A DNA stretch of 64,000 nucleotides from Actinomycetota bacterium (GCA_009726125.1 WLIT01000001.1:62001-126000); one strand, 5' to 3'; shown: positions 51,985-62,422, counted from the stretch's first letter. Numbers and translations are program-made. Notes: generated from the letters alone by a model not told the origin.

Positions 51985-54032
51985 CCGAGAAAAATTCAAA
52001 GAAAAAACCGCCAACTACTCCTAAAAAGAAAATTTCATTTTCGAAGGCACGAGTCCGCAAAATCTTACGTGGTCCGCTTTTTTGGATCGTTCTATCTCTC
52101 GTTCTGGTCAGCTTCTTTGGGAAGCTCTCCTCAAGTGGTGATAAATTTACCAAAGTTGAAACCTCAACGATTCTTGCAGCAATTTCTGCGAACAAGGTTG
52201 ATTCTGCACTTGTTATAGATCGTGATCAGAAAATAGAAGTTGTTTTAAAGCCTGGAAATTATGTGAAAGGTTCAAAGAAGATTTACGCCTCATTTGTTAC
52301 TGGGGAAGAGCCACAAATAATTGAACTTTTAACTAGCAATCCACCTCCTAAAAAGTGGGATGTAAAAGTTCCAGCACAATCTCTCTTGGTGTCAATACTT
52401 TTAAGTATTCTCCCGCTTTTACTTATTGGGTTCTTGTTACTCCTCTTTATGGGAAATGCTCAAGGTGGAAATAAAGTTTTCTCCTTTGGAAAATCCAAAG
52501 CAAAGTTGCAGACAAAAGAGATGCCGAAGAACACCTTCGAGGATGTCGCAGGTGCAGATGAAGCAGTTGCGGAACTTACCGAAATAAAAGATTTTCTAGC
52601 CTCACCCCAGAAATATCAAGACATCGGCGCGAAGATTCCAAAGGGTGTGCTTCTTTATGGTCCGCCAGGAACAGGAAAAACACTGTTGGCTCGCGCTGTT
52701 GCCGGTGAGGCAAGCGTTCCTTTCTATTCAATCTCTGGCTCTGAATTTGTAGAAATGTTTGTTGGAGTTGGTGCATCCAGAGTTCGCGATCTATTTGCTC
52801 AAGCCAAAGCAAATGCACCTGCAATTATCTTTGTTGATGAAATTGATGCCGTTGGTCGCCAACGCGGTGCGGGACTTGGTGGCGGACATGATGAACGCGA
52901 ACAAACACTTAACCAATTACTTGTTGAGATGGATGGTTTTGAAGCAAATGGGCAGGTAATTTTAATTGCTGCTACAAACCGCCCTGATGTTTTAGACCCC
53001 GCGTTATTACGCCCAGGAAGATTTGATCGTCAGATTCCAGTAGACCGTCCTGATTTAAAAGGTCGTACTGCAATTCTTGAAGTTCATGCAAAGAATAAGC
53101 CAATTGCAAAGTCGGTTAAATTAGCGGATTTTGCAAAACGCACGCCAGGATTTACCGGAGCCGATTTAGCGAATGTATTGAACGAAGCAGCGCTATTAAC
53201 TGCTCGCGAAAATGCAAAGGTGATTACAAGTGCTGCGCTAGACGAAGCAATTGATCGCGTTATGGCCGGCCCACAACGCAAGACAAGATTGATGACTGAA
53301 GAGGAACGTCGTATCACCGCGTATCACGAAGGTGGTCATGCACTTGTGGCTCACGCACTTCCACATACAGATCCTGTCCATAAAATTACAATCATGCCGC
53401 GTGGTCGCGCACTTGGTTATACGATGATTTTGCCGGATGAAGATCGATATGCCACAACCCGAAATCAAATGCTTGATCAACTTGCATACTCATTGGGTGG
53501 TCGCGCAGCTGAAGAGTTAATTTTCCACGATCCAACAACAGGTGCTTCAAATGATATTGAGAAGGCCACAAACTTGGCTCGCGCAATGGTTACGCAATAT
53601 GGAATGACAGAACGAATCGGCGCAATCAAACTTGGAATTAGTGAAGGTGAACCATTCCTTGGACGCACTTACGGACACCAGAGAGATTATTCTGAGGAAG
53701 TTGCCGGCATCATAGATGGCGAAATCCGAACTCTTATAGAGAATGCACACCAAGAGGCTTATGAAATTCTCGTTGCTAACCGAGATATTCTCGACGATTT
53801 AGTAGAAGTCTTGCTCGAAAAAGAGACGCTATTAAAAGATGAAATTGAGAAGATCTTTAAGAAAGTCAGATTAGTTTCAAAGCGACCAGCGTGGACAGGT
53901 TCTGATGCTCGTAAGCCAAGCGCACTGCCACCGGTTGCGCTTTCACCCGCAAAACCTCAGGCACCTGTAGTTGAAGAAGAGGAAAAAGCTATTCGCAAGC
54001 CAAGAAAGAAAGTAACACCACCAAGTGAATGA
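51981..54032 (+). CDS. ftsH: ATP-dependent zinc metalloprotease FtsH
   Basis: A 683-residue membrane protease that degrades membrane and regulatory proteins. Two membrane segments (about 32-48 and 135-157) enclose a short outside domain. The AAA+ module has Walker A GPPGTGKT (227-234), Walker [12 protein letters not shown], the pore loop [15 protein letters not shown] and the second region of homology [21 protein letters not shown]. The protease zinc site is HEGGH, with the third acidic ligand after [12 protein letters not shown]. The Pro/Lys-rich tail after residue 640 is variable. Coupled to hpt and folE by overlaps. Confidence 0.96.
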   Translation: MTEKNSKKKPPTTPKKKISFSKARVRKILRGPLFWIVLSLVLVSFFGKLSSSGDKFTKVETSTILAAISANKVDSALVIDRDQKIEVVLKPGNYVKGSKKIYASFVTGEEPQIIELLTSNPPPKKWDVKVPAQSLLVSILLSILPLLLIGFLLLLFMGNAQGGNKVFSFGKSKAKLQTKEMPKNTFEDVAGADEAVAELTEIKDFLASPQKYQDIGAKIPKGVLLYGPPGTGKTLLARAVAGEASVPFYSISGSEFVEMFVGVGASRVRDLFAQAKANAPAIIFVDEIDAVGRQRGAGLGGGHDEREQTLNQLLVEMDGFEANGQVILIAATNRPDVLDPALLRPGRFDRQIPVDRPDLKGRTAILEVHAKNKPIAKSVKLADFAKRTPGFTGADLANVLNEAALLTARENAKVITSAALDEAIDRVMAGPQRKTRLMTEEERRITAYHEGGHALVAHALPHTDPVHKITIMPRGRALGYTMILPDEDRYATTRNQMLDQLAYSLGGRAAEELIFHDPTTGASNDIEKATNLARAMVTQYGMTERIGAIKLGISEGEPFLGRTYGHQRDYSEEVAGIIDGEIRTLIENAHQEAYEILVANRDILDDLVEVLLEKETLLKDEIEKIFKKVRLVSKRPAWTGSDARKPSALPPVALSPAKPQAPVVEEEEKAIRKPRKKVTPPSE

Positions 54033-54648
54033 GATAACTCCAGTTTCAATGGGGCCACATGACGGTGGTGCTAAAGGTGAGTTTGATCAGGAGCGTGCAG
54101 AAAAGGCAGTAACTGAATTACTTCTTGCAATCGGTGAAGATCCAACTCGTGATGGGCTAAGAGATACACCTGCGAGAGTTGCTAGAGCACTTAAGGAGAA
54201 CTTCGCAGGGTTATGGCAGTCACCAGAAGAAGTTCTATCAACAACATTTGATATTGAGCATCGCGAATTAGTCATAGTCCGAGATATCGAAGTATTTTCC
54301 CATTGCGAACATCACCTAACGCCATTTCATGGTGTTGCACATATCGGGTATATCCCAGGAGAAAATGGAAAAATTACCGGACTATCAAAGTTGGCAAGAC
54401 TTGTAGATATGTATGCAAAAAGGCCACAAGTACAAGAGCGTTTAACTTCACAGATTGCTGATGCAATGGTTGAGGTATTGAATCCTGCGGGCGTGATTGT
54501 TGTTATAGATTGCGAACACTTATGTATGTCAATGCGCGGTGTTCGTAAGTCTGAAGCAAGAACTATCACAAGTGCAGTTCGCGGACAATTACGTGATCCT
54601 GCCACTCGCGCTGAGGCGATGAGCCTCATAACTTCCAATAATCGCTAA
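54025..54648 (+). CDS. folE: GTP cyclohydrolase I
   Basis: The first folate step, GTP to dihydroneopterin triphosphate. About 207 residues with the zinc and substrate residues in [47 protein letters not shown], and [17 protein letters not shown] at 54025 overlaps the ftsH end by 8 bp; the in-frame ATG at 54049 is an alternative. It begins the folE-folP-folB-folK set. Confidence 0.94.
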   Translation: MNEITPVSMGPHDGGAKGEFDQERAEKAVTELLLAIGEDPTRDGLRDTPARVARALKENFAGLWQSPEEVLSTTFDIEHRELVIVRDIEVFSHCEHHLTPFHGVAHIGYIPGENGKITGLSKLARLVDMYAKRPQVQERLTSQIADAMVEVLNPAGVIVVIDCEHLCMSMRGVRKSEARTITSAVRGQLRDPATRAEAMSLITSNNR

Positions 54649-54649
54649 C

Positions 54650-55453
54650 ATGCGCAACGAAAGAACTCTCGTAATGGGAATCTTGAATGTTACTCCAGAT
54701 TCTTTTGCAGATGGCGGTCGACATTTTGATTTTGAATCTGCAATCAATAGAGCCAAAGAGATGATTTCTGAGGGCGTAGACATAATTGATGTTGGTGGTG
54801 AATCGACCCGCCCTGGTGCAGATCGTGTAAGTGAAGAGGTTGAGAGAGATCGAGTAATTCCAGTAATAACCGAGCTCGCCGAACTTGGCGTAACTTTAAG
54901 TATTGATACAACACGTTCAAATATTGCGCTTGCAGCGATTGGTGCGGGAGCAACAATCATTAACGATGTTAGCGGTGGCTTGGCCGACACAAAGATGGCC
55001 TCGGTAATTGCCAGCAATCCAGCGATTCAATATGTAGTTATGCATTGGCGTGGTCACTCGAAAGATATGCAGAACTCGGCGAAGTATAAGAGCGTAGTTA
55101 GTGAAGTTAAAGAAGAGTTAGATGATCGAGTTATCGCCCTAACAAAATCTGGCATCGCGCCTGAACAAATAATTTTAGATCCAGGAATAGGTTTTGCGAA
55201 GAGCGCCGAACATAATTGGGAATTGCTAAGAAATATAGATCGATTACAACTACTTGGTTTTCCAATCCTTGTTGGTACCTCACGAAAACGTTTTTTAGGA
55301 GATTTACTGGGCGCAAATTCAGCTGATGATCGTGAGTCTGCATCCATCGCACTTACAACGCATTTAGCAAAGGCAGGGGTTTGGGGAGTCAGAACCCATT
55401 CAGTGAAGCCGCATCGTGATGCAATTGCCGTTGTTGAGGAGATGCAAAAATGA
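54650..55453 (+). CDS. folP: dihydropteroate synthase
   Basis: Condenses hydroxymethyl-dihydropterin diphosphate with p-aminobenzoate; the sulfonamide target. 267 residues. MGILNVTPDSFADGGRHF is the first loop, IIDVGGESTRPGADRVSEEVE the second, INDVSGG and VGTSRKRFLG the later substrate blocks, and RTHSVKPHRDA the end. It starts one base after folE and overlaps folB by 4 bp. Confidence 0.95.
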   Translation: MRNERTLVMGILNVTPDSFADGGRHFDFESAINRAKEMISEGVDIIDVGGESTRPGADRVSEEVERDRVIPVITELAELGVTLSIDTTRSNIALAAIGAGATIINDVSGGLADTKMASVIASNPAIQYVVMHWRGHSKDMQNSAKYKSVVSEVKEELDDRVIALTKSGIAPEQIILDPGIGFAKSAEHNWELLRNIDRLQLLGFPILVGTSRKRFLGDLLGANSADDRESASIALTTHLAKAGVWGVRTHSVKPHRDAIAVVEEMQK

Positions 55454-55812
55454 GTGATCGTATTTCGTTAACTGGAATTTCGGCAACCGGCTTCCACGGG
55501 GTATTTCCAGAAGAACGTCGTGACGGCCAAATCTTTATTGTTGATCTGGAGCTCTCTTTGGATTTAAAACCGGCTGGCAAGAGTGATGATTTAACCAAGG
55601 CAATTAATTATGCAACTGTTGCGACATTGGTAGTAGAAGAGATTACCGGTGAACCACTCTCTTTAATCGAGGCCCTTGCCCACCGAATTAGTAAGAGAGT
55701 TCTTGGTGAATTTCCACAGATTGATTCAATATTAGTAACAGTACATAAACCAGATGCACCAGTTGGGATTAACTTAAAAGATATCTCAGTAACAATCGAA
55801 CGTTCAAAATGA
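55450..55812 (+). CDS. folB: dihydroneopterin aldolase
   Basis: Converts dihydroneopterin to 6-hydroxymethyl-dihydropterin. The length (120 residues) is normal. ISLTGISATGFHGVFPEERRDGQIFIVDLEL contains the conserved start and active-site Glu, followed by INYATVATLVVEEITGEPLSLIEALAHRI and the VTVHKPDAP stretch with catalytic Lys. 4-bp overlaps with folP and folK show tight coupling. Confidence 0.94.
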   Translation: MSDRISLTGISATGFHGVFPEERRDGQIFIVDLELSLDLKPAGKSDDLTKAINYATVATLVVEEITGEPLSLIEALAHRISKRVLGEFPQIDSILVTVHKPDAPVGINLKDISVTIERSK

Positions 55813-56255
55813 GAGTTGTAATCGCGCTTGGTTCTAACTTGGGCGATAGAAGTTTGAATATTGATAGCGCAGTTATGGAGCTTGCAAAGATAATTGAGGT
55901 AACTCATCTATCAACGAATCATGAAACAGATCCTGTCGGGGGACCAGCACAACCAAAATACTTAAACGCCGTGCTGATTGCTGAAAGTGAACTGGACCCA
56001 CATGAGTTGTTAATTGAGGTGCTAGAGATAGAGAATCAACTTGGGCGTACCAGAGAGGTCCATTGGGGTCCCAGAACTATCGATATAGATTTAATTAGCG
56101 CCGGAGATGAAGTAATTAACTCCGAAGTTTTAGTGCTTCCGCATCCAAGAGCGCATGAACGCGTATTTGTTCTTAAACCTTGGCTAGAAATTGATCCAGA
56201 TGCAGCGTTGCTTGGTTACGGTCCAGCCCAAGAAATTTTGGCTGGTTTGGAGTAA
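55809..56255 (+). CDS. folK: 6-hydroxymethyl-7,8-dihydropterin pyrophosphokinase
   Basis: Transfers pyrophosphate from ATP to hydroxymethyl-dihydropterin. 148 residues. VVIALGSNLGDRSLNIDSAV, the loop around DPVGGPAQPKYLNAVLIAE, and the RTREVHWGPRTIDIDLI metal block (Asp ligands) with LVLPHPRAHERVFVLKPW are diagnostic. The last gene of the fol set; panC follows after 48 bp. Confidence 0.95.
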   Translation: MRVVIALGSNLGDRSLNIDSAVMELAKIIEVTHLSTNHETDPVGGPAQPKYLNAVLIAESELDPHELLIEVLEIENQLGRTREVHWGPRTIDIDLISAGDEVINSEVLVLPHPRAHERVFVLKPWLEIDPDAALLGYGPAQEILAGLE

Positions 56256-56303
56256 CCGTTGTAACCTTGCCCCACGAGCCCGGTACCCGGAAAGGACTGG
56301 AGC

Positions 56304-57101
56304 ATGAATTTAAAGTTGAGCCACCCAACCGCCTTTGTTCCAACCATGGGCGCCCTTCACGCTGGGCATGAATCGCTTATTAGAATTGCTAAAGAGTTAG
56401 AGAATGAAGTTGTTGTGAGTATTTATGTTAATCCACTGCAATTTGAGAACCCAAATGATTTTTCAAATTATCCAAAGACTTTGGAGAGCGATACCAAACT
56501 TGCGGAAGCAAGCGGTGCAACTCTTGTATGGGCACCAACTTTTGAGGAAATATACCCAAGTGATCCAGAGATTATTTCTGCTGGAGAAATCGGGAATCTA
56601 TTTGAAGGTGTGCACAGGTTCGGCCATTTTGATGGTGTTCTAACCGTTGTTAAACGCTTCTTCGATTTAGTGCAGCCCAAATATGCGGTATTCGGCGAAA
56701 AGGATTTCCAACAACTCTTCCTAATTAATCAGATGGTCAATCAAATGCAATTGCCAGTTAAAATAATTGCGGCCCCAACAATTCGCGAGGCGAATGGTGT
56801 TGCAATGTCTTCTAGAAATTCCCGGCTATCAGTCTCAGAACAAGGGCAAGCAGCGGGAATCTATTTAGCACTAAAGGCTGCGGCGGCAGCGAATGAATTA
56901 GAGCGAGCTCGCCGACTTCTCGTGAAAGAAATAACTTCAATTCCTGGATTCCTACTCGACTATGCCGAGATTATCGATGAGAACACCTTTGAATTAGCAA
57001 CTGAAGTTACGGCCAAACCTCGGGCAATTGTTGCTGGCTGGATTAATGGGGTTAGGTTGTTAGACAATATGGTTATGTCGAAATTGGAAGTTTCCAGATG
57101 A
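56304..57101 (+). CDS. panC: pantothenate synthetase
   Basis: Joins pantoate and beta-alanine to pantothenate. 265 residues. FVPTMGALHAGHESLIRIA has the HxGH nucleotide-binding site, YVNPLQFENPNDFSNYP, GEKDFQQLFLINQMVNQM and MSSRNSRLS the remaining family motifs. The N terminus is a little shorter than usual. The ATG is preceded by GGAAAGGACTGGAG. It overlaps nadB by 4 bp. In mycobacteria two extra genes lie between folK and panC; here there are none, and panD is absent from the window. Confidence 0.93.
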   Translation: MNLKLSHPTAFVPTMGALHAGHESLIRIAKELENEVVVSIYVNPLQFENPNDFSNYPKTLESDTKLAEASGATLVWAPTFEEIYPSDPEIISAGEIGNLFEGVHRFGHFDGVLTVVKRFFDLVQPKYAVFGEKDFQQLFLINQMVNQMQLPVKIIAAPTIREANGVAMSSRNSRLSVSEQGQAAGIYLALKAAAAANELERARRLLVKEITSIPGFLLDYAEIIDENTFELATEVTAKPRAIVAGWINGVRLLDNMVMSKLEVSR

Positions 57102-58705
57102 AATTACTTTCTGGGAAGCCAGGTTGGACGGTTACTGCCGATGTGATTGTTATTGGCTCTGGTGTTGCAGGTCTAACCACAGCGCTAAATTTACGTTCAA
57201 GTAATTTATCTGTATTGCTCGTTACTAAAGCCAAGATAGATGAAGGTTCGACAAAATGGGCACAAGGTGGAATTGCTGCTGCCCTTGGACCTGGAGATAC
57301 ACCAGATCAACATAAGAAAGATACTTTGATTGCTGGTGCCGGATTATGCGGTACCGACGCGGTAGATGTCTTAGTAACTGAAGGACCAGAAGCTGTTCGT
57401 AAATTAATTGCACGTGGCGCCGTTTTTGATAGATCTGAATCAGGTGAAATCGCGCTTACTCGTGAAGGCGGCCATTTACGCAATCGAATTTTGCATGCTG
57501 GTGGCGATGCAACAGGTGCAGAAGTTTCACGTGCATTGCTCGCAGCCGTTAATGACGATGATGGAATTGAAGTAATTGAAAATGCACTTGCTATTGATGT
57601 ATTAAAAACTGATGAAGGCGCAGTTTGTGGCGTAACACTTCACGTCATTGGCGCCGGAAGTCGAGATGGTGTTGGTCGCGCACTTGCTCGTGCAGTTGTA
57701 ATTGCAACTGGCGGCTTAGGTCAGGTATATGCCCAGACTACTAATCCATCGGTATCGACCGGAGATGGTGTCGCTCTTGCATTGCGTGCCGGAGCCGAAA
57801 TTGCAGATGTGGAATTTATTCAATTTCATCCAACTGTTTTATGGCGAGACGATAGTTTGAGTGGGCAGCAACCACTAATTAGCGAAGCGGTACGTGGTGA
57901 AGGTGCAGTGCTCGTGAATGATAAAGGTATTCACTTTATGGCCGACAAACACCCGCAAGGTGATTTAGCACCTCGAGATATTGTGGCAATCGAAATCTTT
58001 AAGCAGATGAAGGAAAGTAACTCACCACATGTTTGGTTAGATGCAACCAAAGTGCAGGGTTTTGCCGAGAGATTTCCAACGATTTTTGCATCTTGTCTAG
58101 AGAATGGAATTGATCCGAGAAAACAGATGATTCCAGTTTCTCCGGCATCACATTATTCATCAGGTGGTGTGAAGGTTGACTTAATGGGACGAACATCTAT
58201 TCCTGGGCTTTATGCATGTGGCGAAACGGCATGTACAGGCGCACATGGTGCCAATAGATTGGCATCAAACTCTTTGCTGGAAGGCTTGGTATTTGGAACG
58301 AGAATTTCTACAGATATTTCAGAAAATATCGCAGACCAAGGTAAACCAAGTGAAGAGATATCAAAGGATTTCCTATTAAGTCCGGCAATAAAAATGACGC
58401 TACAACTTGCAATGAGCCAAGGCGCTGGTGTTATGCGAAGCGCCCAATCTCTCAAAGAAACACTTCTTACGCTAGAACAATTAGCTACTCGTACAAGTAA
58501 CGCTCCTTGCATCGAAGCATGGGAAGTTTCTAATTTATATTTACTTGCAACCACAATTGCTCGAGCAGCGCTAGAGCGTAAGGAAACTCGTGGCTCACAT
58601 TGGCGAAGTGATTTTCCTGAAACAAGCGTCGATTGGTCTAAGCGGATTGTCCAAAATTACGATGACAATGGTGTTTGGAGTTCAAAATTGGAAGAGGTGA
58701 AGTAA
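57098..58705 (+). CDS. nadB: L-aspartate oxidase
   Basis: Oxidises aspartate to iminoaspartate, the first step of NAD synthesis. 535 residues. It has the FAD loop VIVIGSGVAGLTTALNL, the STKWAQGGIAAAL flavin segment, EFIQFHPTVLW, SEAVRGEGAVLVND and SHYSSGGVKVDLMG, which resemble SdhA, and TACTGAHGANRLASNSLLEGLVFG. No histidine for covalent flavin is present, as expected for NadB. nadA, usually adjacent, is not in this stretch. The gene overlaps nadC by one base. Confidence 0.93.
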   Translation: MKLLSGKPGWTVTADVIVIGSGVAGLTTALNLRSSNLSVLLVTKAKIDEGSTKWAQGGIAAALGPGDTPDQHKKDTLIAGAGLCGTDAVDVLVTEGPEAVRKLIARGAVFDRSESGEIALTREGGHLRNRILHAGGDATGAEVSRALLAAVNDDDGIEVIENALAIDVLKTDEGAVCGVTLHVIGAGSRDGVGRALARAVVIATGGLGQVYAQTTNPSVSTGDGVALALRAGAEIADVEFIQFHPTVLWRDDSLSGQQPLISEAVRGEGAVLVNDKGIHFMADKHPQGDLAPRDIVAIEIFKQMKESNSPHVWLDATKVQGFAERFPTIFASCLENGIDPRKQMIPVSPASHYSSGGVKVDLMGRTSIPGLYACGETACTGAHGANRLASNSLLEGLVFGTRISTDISENIADQGKPSEEISKDFLLSPAIKMTLQLAMSQGAGVMRSAQSLKETLLTLEQLATRTSNAPCIEAWEVSNLYLLATTIARAALERKETRGSHWRSDFPETSVDWSKRIVQNYDDNGVWSSKLEEVK

Positions 58706-59583
58706 TGACATTTAGTAAAGGCCTGAATGAATTAATTCTTAGCGCTGGCTTAAGCGTGGAAAATATTGCGCGAATTGCGCAAGCTGCGATTGATGAGGAT
58801 TTAAATGGTTCAACCGATGTGACTTCTGTTGCAACAATTCCTGAAGAACAATTAGCAGTTGCGCAATTTATAAATCGTAAGTCAGGTGTAATTGCAGGTG
58901 TTCCAGTCGCTGCCGCACTACTTGAAATTTGTGGCATTACGGATTACAAGATTGAACATGGCGATGGCGAATCTGTTCCAGCAAATTCACTAATCATTTC
59001 AGCGCACGGCAAGACGCGAGCAATTCTTCTTGCAGAACGCAGCGCTTTAAACTTTCTAGGCCATCTAAGTGGAATTGCTACATTGACCAGATCTTGGGTG
59101 GATGCTGTGGCGGATACAAAAGTTGCAATACGAGATACTCGAAAGACGACTCCAGGGCTGCGGGAACTAGAAAAATGCGCGGTTCGTGCGGGTGGTGGAG
59201 TGAATCATCGACTTTCTTTAGCTGATGGCGCGCTTATAAAAGATAACCATGTACTTGCGGCAGGCGGCGTTACTGCAGCGTTTAACTTGGTAAAGGCAAA
59301 ATTCCCTGATCTATCGTTAGAAGTTGAAGTGGACTCTCTGCAGCAACTTCGTGAGGTTATAGATGCGGGTGCCGAATTTGTATTACTAGACAACATGTCT
59401 ATCGAAGAGTGTCGGGCTGCAGTAGAGATTGTTTCTGGACGAGCAAAGTTAGAAGCATCTGGTGGGTTAATTTTAGATAACGCGCGCGCATACGCGAAGA
59501 CCGGTGTGGATTATCTGGCGGTAGGGGCGTTGACACATTCGTCTCCAGTTTTGGATATCGGATTAGATTTGAGAATGGAGTAA
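58705..59583 (+). CDS. nadC: quinolinate phosphoribosyltransferase (decarboxylating)
   Basis: Makes nicotinate mononucleotide from quinolinate and PRPP. About 292 residues. AQAAIDEDLNGSTDVTSVATI, ERSALNFLGHLSGIATLTRSWVDAV, RDTRKTTPGLRELEKCAVRAGGGVNHR and SLADGALIKDNH are the substrate blocks. The ATG at 58705 overlaps the nadB stop (TAATG) and has GAGGTG 6 nt before it, favouring it over the in-frame start at 58675. Confidence 0.94.
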   Translation: MTFSKGLNELILSAGLSVENIARIAQAAIDEDLNGSTDVTSVATIPEEQLAVAQFINRKSGVIAGVPVAAALLEICGITDYKIEHGDGESVPANSLIISAHGKTRAILLAERSALNFLGHLSGIATLTRSWVDAVADTKVAIRDTRKTTPGLRELEKCAVRAGGGVNHRLSLADGALIKDNHVLAAGGVTAAFNLVKAKFPDLSLEVEVDSLQQLREVIDAGAEFVLLDNMSIEECRAAVEIVSGRAKLEASGGLILDNARAYAKTGVDYLAVGALTHSSPVLDIGLDLRME

Positions 59584-59585
59584 AT

Positions 59586-60362
59586 ATGTTGCTAGCAATC
59601 GATGTCGGAAATACAAATACTGTCCTTGGGGTATTTGAAGAGAAAGCACTAATTAGAAGTTGGCGAGTCAAGACTGACCCTAGAGACACCGCTGATGAAT
59701 TGTGGGTCCGTTATTCTGCGCTAGTTCAAGGCTTTGAAATAACTGCTCTTTCAATCTGTTCAACTGTACCTTCAACACTGCGTGAGCTTCGAACTATGAT
59801 TGCAGATTTTTACCCAGATCTTAAGACAACAATTGTTGAACCTGGAGTCAAGACTGGTGTGCCGCTGCAGGTTGATAATCCTAAAGAAATTGGCTCAGAT
59901 CGAATCGTTAACACGTTAGCAGCCCACGAACTTTATGGCGAAAACGGACCCTGCATAGTAGTTGATTTTGGAACGTCAACAAATCTTGATGTGGTTTCAC
60001 CAAAAGGCGAATTTCTAGGTGGTGCGCTTGCCGCTGGAATTGAAATTTCAGTTGACGCACTTGCGGAAAGAGCAGCACAATTGCGACGAGTCGAGTTAGT
60101 AGCTCCACGAAATGTAATTGGAAAGAACACGGTTGAAGCGTTGCAATCTGGAACTATTTATGGCTTTGCTGGCCAGGTAGATGGTTTGGTAAATCGAATT
60201 ACAGATGAGCTGACAACTCTTTATCCGGACTCTGGCGAGGTGAGTGTTATTGCAACTGGTGGCTTAGCGCCATTGGTAATCGGGGTTAGTGAAACTATTG
60301 ATTTTCACGAGCCAGATTTGACCTTAATTGGACTTCGCTTAGTTCATGAACGCAATTCTTAA
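59586..60362 (+). CDS. coaX: type III pantothenate kinase
   Basis: Phosphorylates pantothenate, the first step to CoA. 258 residues of the ASKHA fold. MLLAIDVGNTNTVLGVF is the phosphate loop, GSDRIVNTLAAHELYG, VVDFGTSTNLDVV and GGALAAGIEIS the other nucleotide and substrate segments. It starts 2 bp after nadC, completing the panC-nadB-nadC-coaX cofactor group. Confidence 0.94.
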   Translation: MLLAIDVGNTNTVLGVFEEKALIRSWRVKTDPRDTADELWVRYSALVQGFEITALSICSTVPSTLRELRTMIADFYPDLKTTIVEPGVKTGVPLQVDNPKEIGSDRIVNTLAAHELYGENGPCIVVDFGTSTNLDVVSPKGEFLGGALAAGIEISVDALAERAAQLRRVELVAPRNVIGKNTVEALQSGTIYGFAGQVDGLVNRITDELTTLYPDSGEVSVIATGGLAPLVIGVSETIDFHEPDLTLIGLRLVHERNS

Positions 60363-60391
60363 CCCGCCTAAAGGATAGACTTACACACCTT

Positions 60392-61918
60392 ATGAGCGAA
60401 AAAGATAACTCTCAAAATACTCCAGCAGTATCTGATGCAGATGATCTGCCAGAACAGCTTCGGATTCGCCGCGAGAAGCGTGCGGCAATTATTGAGCGTG
60501 GAACTGAGCCATATCCGGTAGAAGTTCCAAGAACAAAGAGTATTAAGGAAATCCGCGAAACTCATAACGAGTTAGCGATTGATGTCGCTACCGGAATTAT
60601 TGAGAGCGTAGCCGGACGCGTAATTTTTAAACGTGATACTGGAAAATTATGTTTCGCAACTCTGCGCGAAGGCGAAGGAACTGAAATTCAAGCCATGTTC
60701 TCCCTCGACAAGGTAGGCCAGGAAGTATTAGACCTTTGGAAATCAGATGTCGATTTAGGAGACTTAGTCAGCGTTACGGGTGAAGTTATAACTTCAAAAC
60801 GTGGCGAGTTATCTATTCTTGCTTCAAGTTGGAAGATGGCTGCAAAATCTCTTCGCCCACTTCCAGTAGAGCATAAGCCGTTATCTGAAGAGACCCGAGT
60901 TCGCATGCGTTATGTCGATCTCATTGTGCGACCAGAAGCGCGTTCCAATGCCAGATTGCGACCAAATGTAATGCGGGCGCTACGTGAAACTTTTCACAAC
61001 CGTGGCTTTGTTGAAGTTGAAACACCGATGCTTCAAGTCATCCACGGTGGCGCAGCCGCTCGACCATTTAAAACACTCAGCAACGCGTATGACATGGAAC
61101 TTTTTCTGCGCATAGCACCTGAGCTTTTTCTTAAGCGCTGTGTTGTTGGTGGAATAGAACGCGTCTTTGAAATTAATCGTAACTTCAGAAATGAAGGTGC
61201 GGATTCAAGCCATTCACCAGAATTTGCGATGATTGAAAGCTATGAGGCTTATGGTGATTGGAATTCAATCGCAGATTTAACGCGTCAACTTGTCCAAGAT
61301 GCTGCGATGGCAACATCTGGCAGTCATGTTGTGACGCACTACGATGGCAGAGAAGTTGATCTCGGTGGCAAGTGGGAAGAAGCATCGCTCTTTGATTTGA
61401 TTTCCAAAGGCGTTGGTAAAGAAGTTACAGCGCTAACTCCTCGCCCAGAACTCGTTAAAATCGCTGAAAAATTAGGAATGAAGATTGATCCAAAGTGGAT
61501 AACTGGAAAGCTAGCAGAAGAGATATTTGAACACGTTTCCGAAGGAAAATTAACAGGTCCAATATTTGTCAAAGGTTATCCAATTGATACCTCACCACTT
61601 GTACGTGCACATCGCGAGATTCCGGGTATCGCTGAAAAATGGGATCTTTATATTGGCGGTTTCGAACTTGCAACTGGATACTCCGAATTGATCGATCCCG
61701 TAATTCAACGTGAACGTTTGACGGAACAAGCAGCGCTCGGCTCTAAGGGCGATCTTGAAGCAATGCAGATAGATGAAGATTTCTTGCGCGCTATGGAATA
61801 TGCAATGCCACCAATGGGAGGCATGGGAATGGGCGCAGATCGATTGCTAATGGCGCTGACAGGTCTTGGTATTCGCGAAACAATTCTCTTCCCATTAGTA
61901 AAGCCGGAAGAATCCTAA
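60392..61918 (+). CDS. lysS: lysyl-tRNA synthetase, class II
   Basis: Class II synthetase, 508 residues. An OB-fold anticodon domain (about 68-165, with GRVIFKRDTGKLCFATLREGEGTEIQAMF) precedes the catalytic core with RMRYVDLIVRPEARSN (motif 1 area), FEINRNFRNEGADSSHSPEF (motif 2) and GMGMGADRLLMALTG (motif 3). TAGACT lies 10 nt before the ATG without Shine-Dalgarno. It is the usual neighbour of clpC in actinobacteria; the Lsr2 gene often found there is replaced by an acetyltransferase gene. Confidence 0.95.
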   Translation: MSEKDNSQNTPAVSDADDLPEQLRIRREKRAAIIERGTEPYPVEVPRTKSIKEIRETHNELAIDVATGIIESVAGRVIFKRDTGKLCFATLREGEGTEIQAMFSLDKVGQEVLDLWKSDVDLGDLVSVTGEVITSKRGELSILASSWKMAAKSLRPLPVEHKPLSEETRVRMRYVDLIVRPEARSNARLRPNVMRALRETFHNRGFVEVETPMLQVIHGGAAARPFKTLSNAYDMELFLRIAPELFLKRCVVGGIERVFEINRNFRNEGADSSHSPEFAMIESYEAYGDWNSIADLTRQLVQDAAMATSGSHVVTHYDGREVDLGGKWEEASLFDLISKGVGKEVTALTPRPELVKIAEKLGMKIDPKWITGKLAEEIFEHVSEGKLTGPIFVKGYPIDTSPLVRAHREIPGIAEKWDLYIGGFELATGYSELIDPVIQRERLTEQAALGSKGDLEAMQIDEDFLRAMEYAMPPMGGMGMGADRLLMALTGLGIRETILFPLVKPEES

Positions 61919-61924
61919 ATAATT

Positions 61925-62422
61925 ATGTCGCTGATAATTCGCCAAGCAAAAACTCCTGATGTAAAAAATATTCGAGCAATTATTGATGAGTATGCTGCTG
62001 GTCATCGCTTACTTACAAAGGAGACGGTTACGCTTTATGAAAGCGTCCAAGAATTTACCGTTGCAGAAATCGATGGCAAAGTTGTTGGTTGTGGTGCGAT
62101 GCACGTTTTGTGGGAAGATTTAGCGGAAGTACGATCTGTTGCAGTAGATGAAAGCGTGCGCGGCAAAGGTGTCGGACACGGAATATTAGAAGTCTTGATT
62201 AAGCGCGCAACTGAACTTGGGATCAAAAGAATATTTTGTTTAACATTTGAAACCGAATTCTTTGGTCGACATGGATTTGTGGAAATTCAAGGAACCCCGG
62301 TCTCGCCAGATGTTTACACCGAACTACTGCACTCTTATGACAGCGGAGTTGCCGAATTTTTGGATCTTGAGAGCGTCAAACCAAATACCCTCGGCAATAC
62401 CCGAATGCTGCTCACTCTTTGA
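61925..62422 (+). CDS. argA: amino-acid N-acetyltransferase, short actinobacterial N-acetylglutamate synthase type
   Basis: A 165-residue GNAT protein. The acetyl-CoA site is in VRSVAVDESVRGKGVGHGILEVLIKRA; the stretch ETVTLYESVQEFTVAEIDGKVVGCGAMHVLWEDLAE and the end HSYDSGVAEFLDLESVKPNTLGNTRML closely follow the short N-acetylglutamate synthase of mycobacteria. It would start arginine synthesis from glutamate and acetyl-CoA, in place of the long ArgA. It begins 6 bp after lysS and has no other arg gene beside it. Confidence 0.87.
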   Translation: MSLIIRQAKTPDVKNIRAIIDEYAAGHRLLTKETVTLYESVQEFTVAEIDGKVVGCGAMHVLWEDLAEVRSVAVDESVRGKGVGHGILEVLIKRATELGIKRIFCLTFETEFFGRHGFVEIQGTPVSPDVYTELLHSYDSGVAEFLDLESVKPNTLGNTRMLLTL

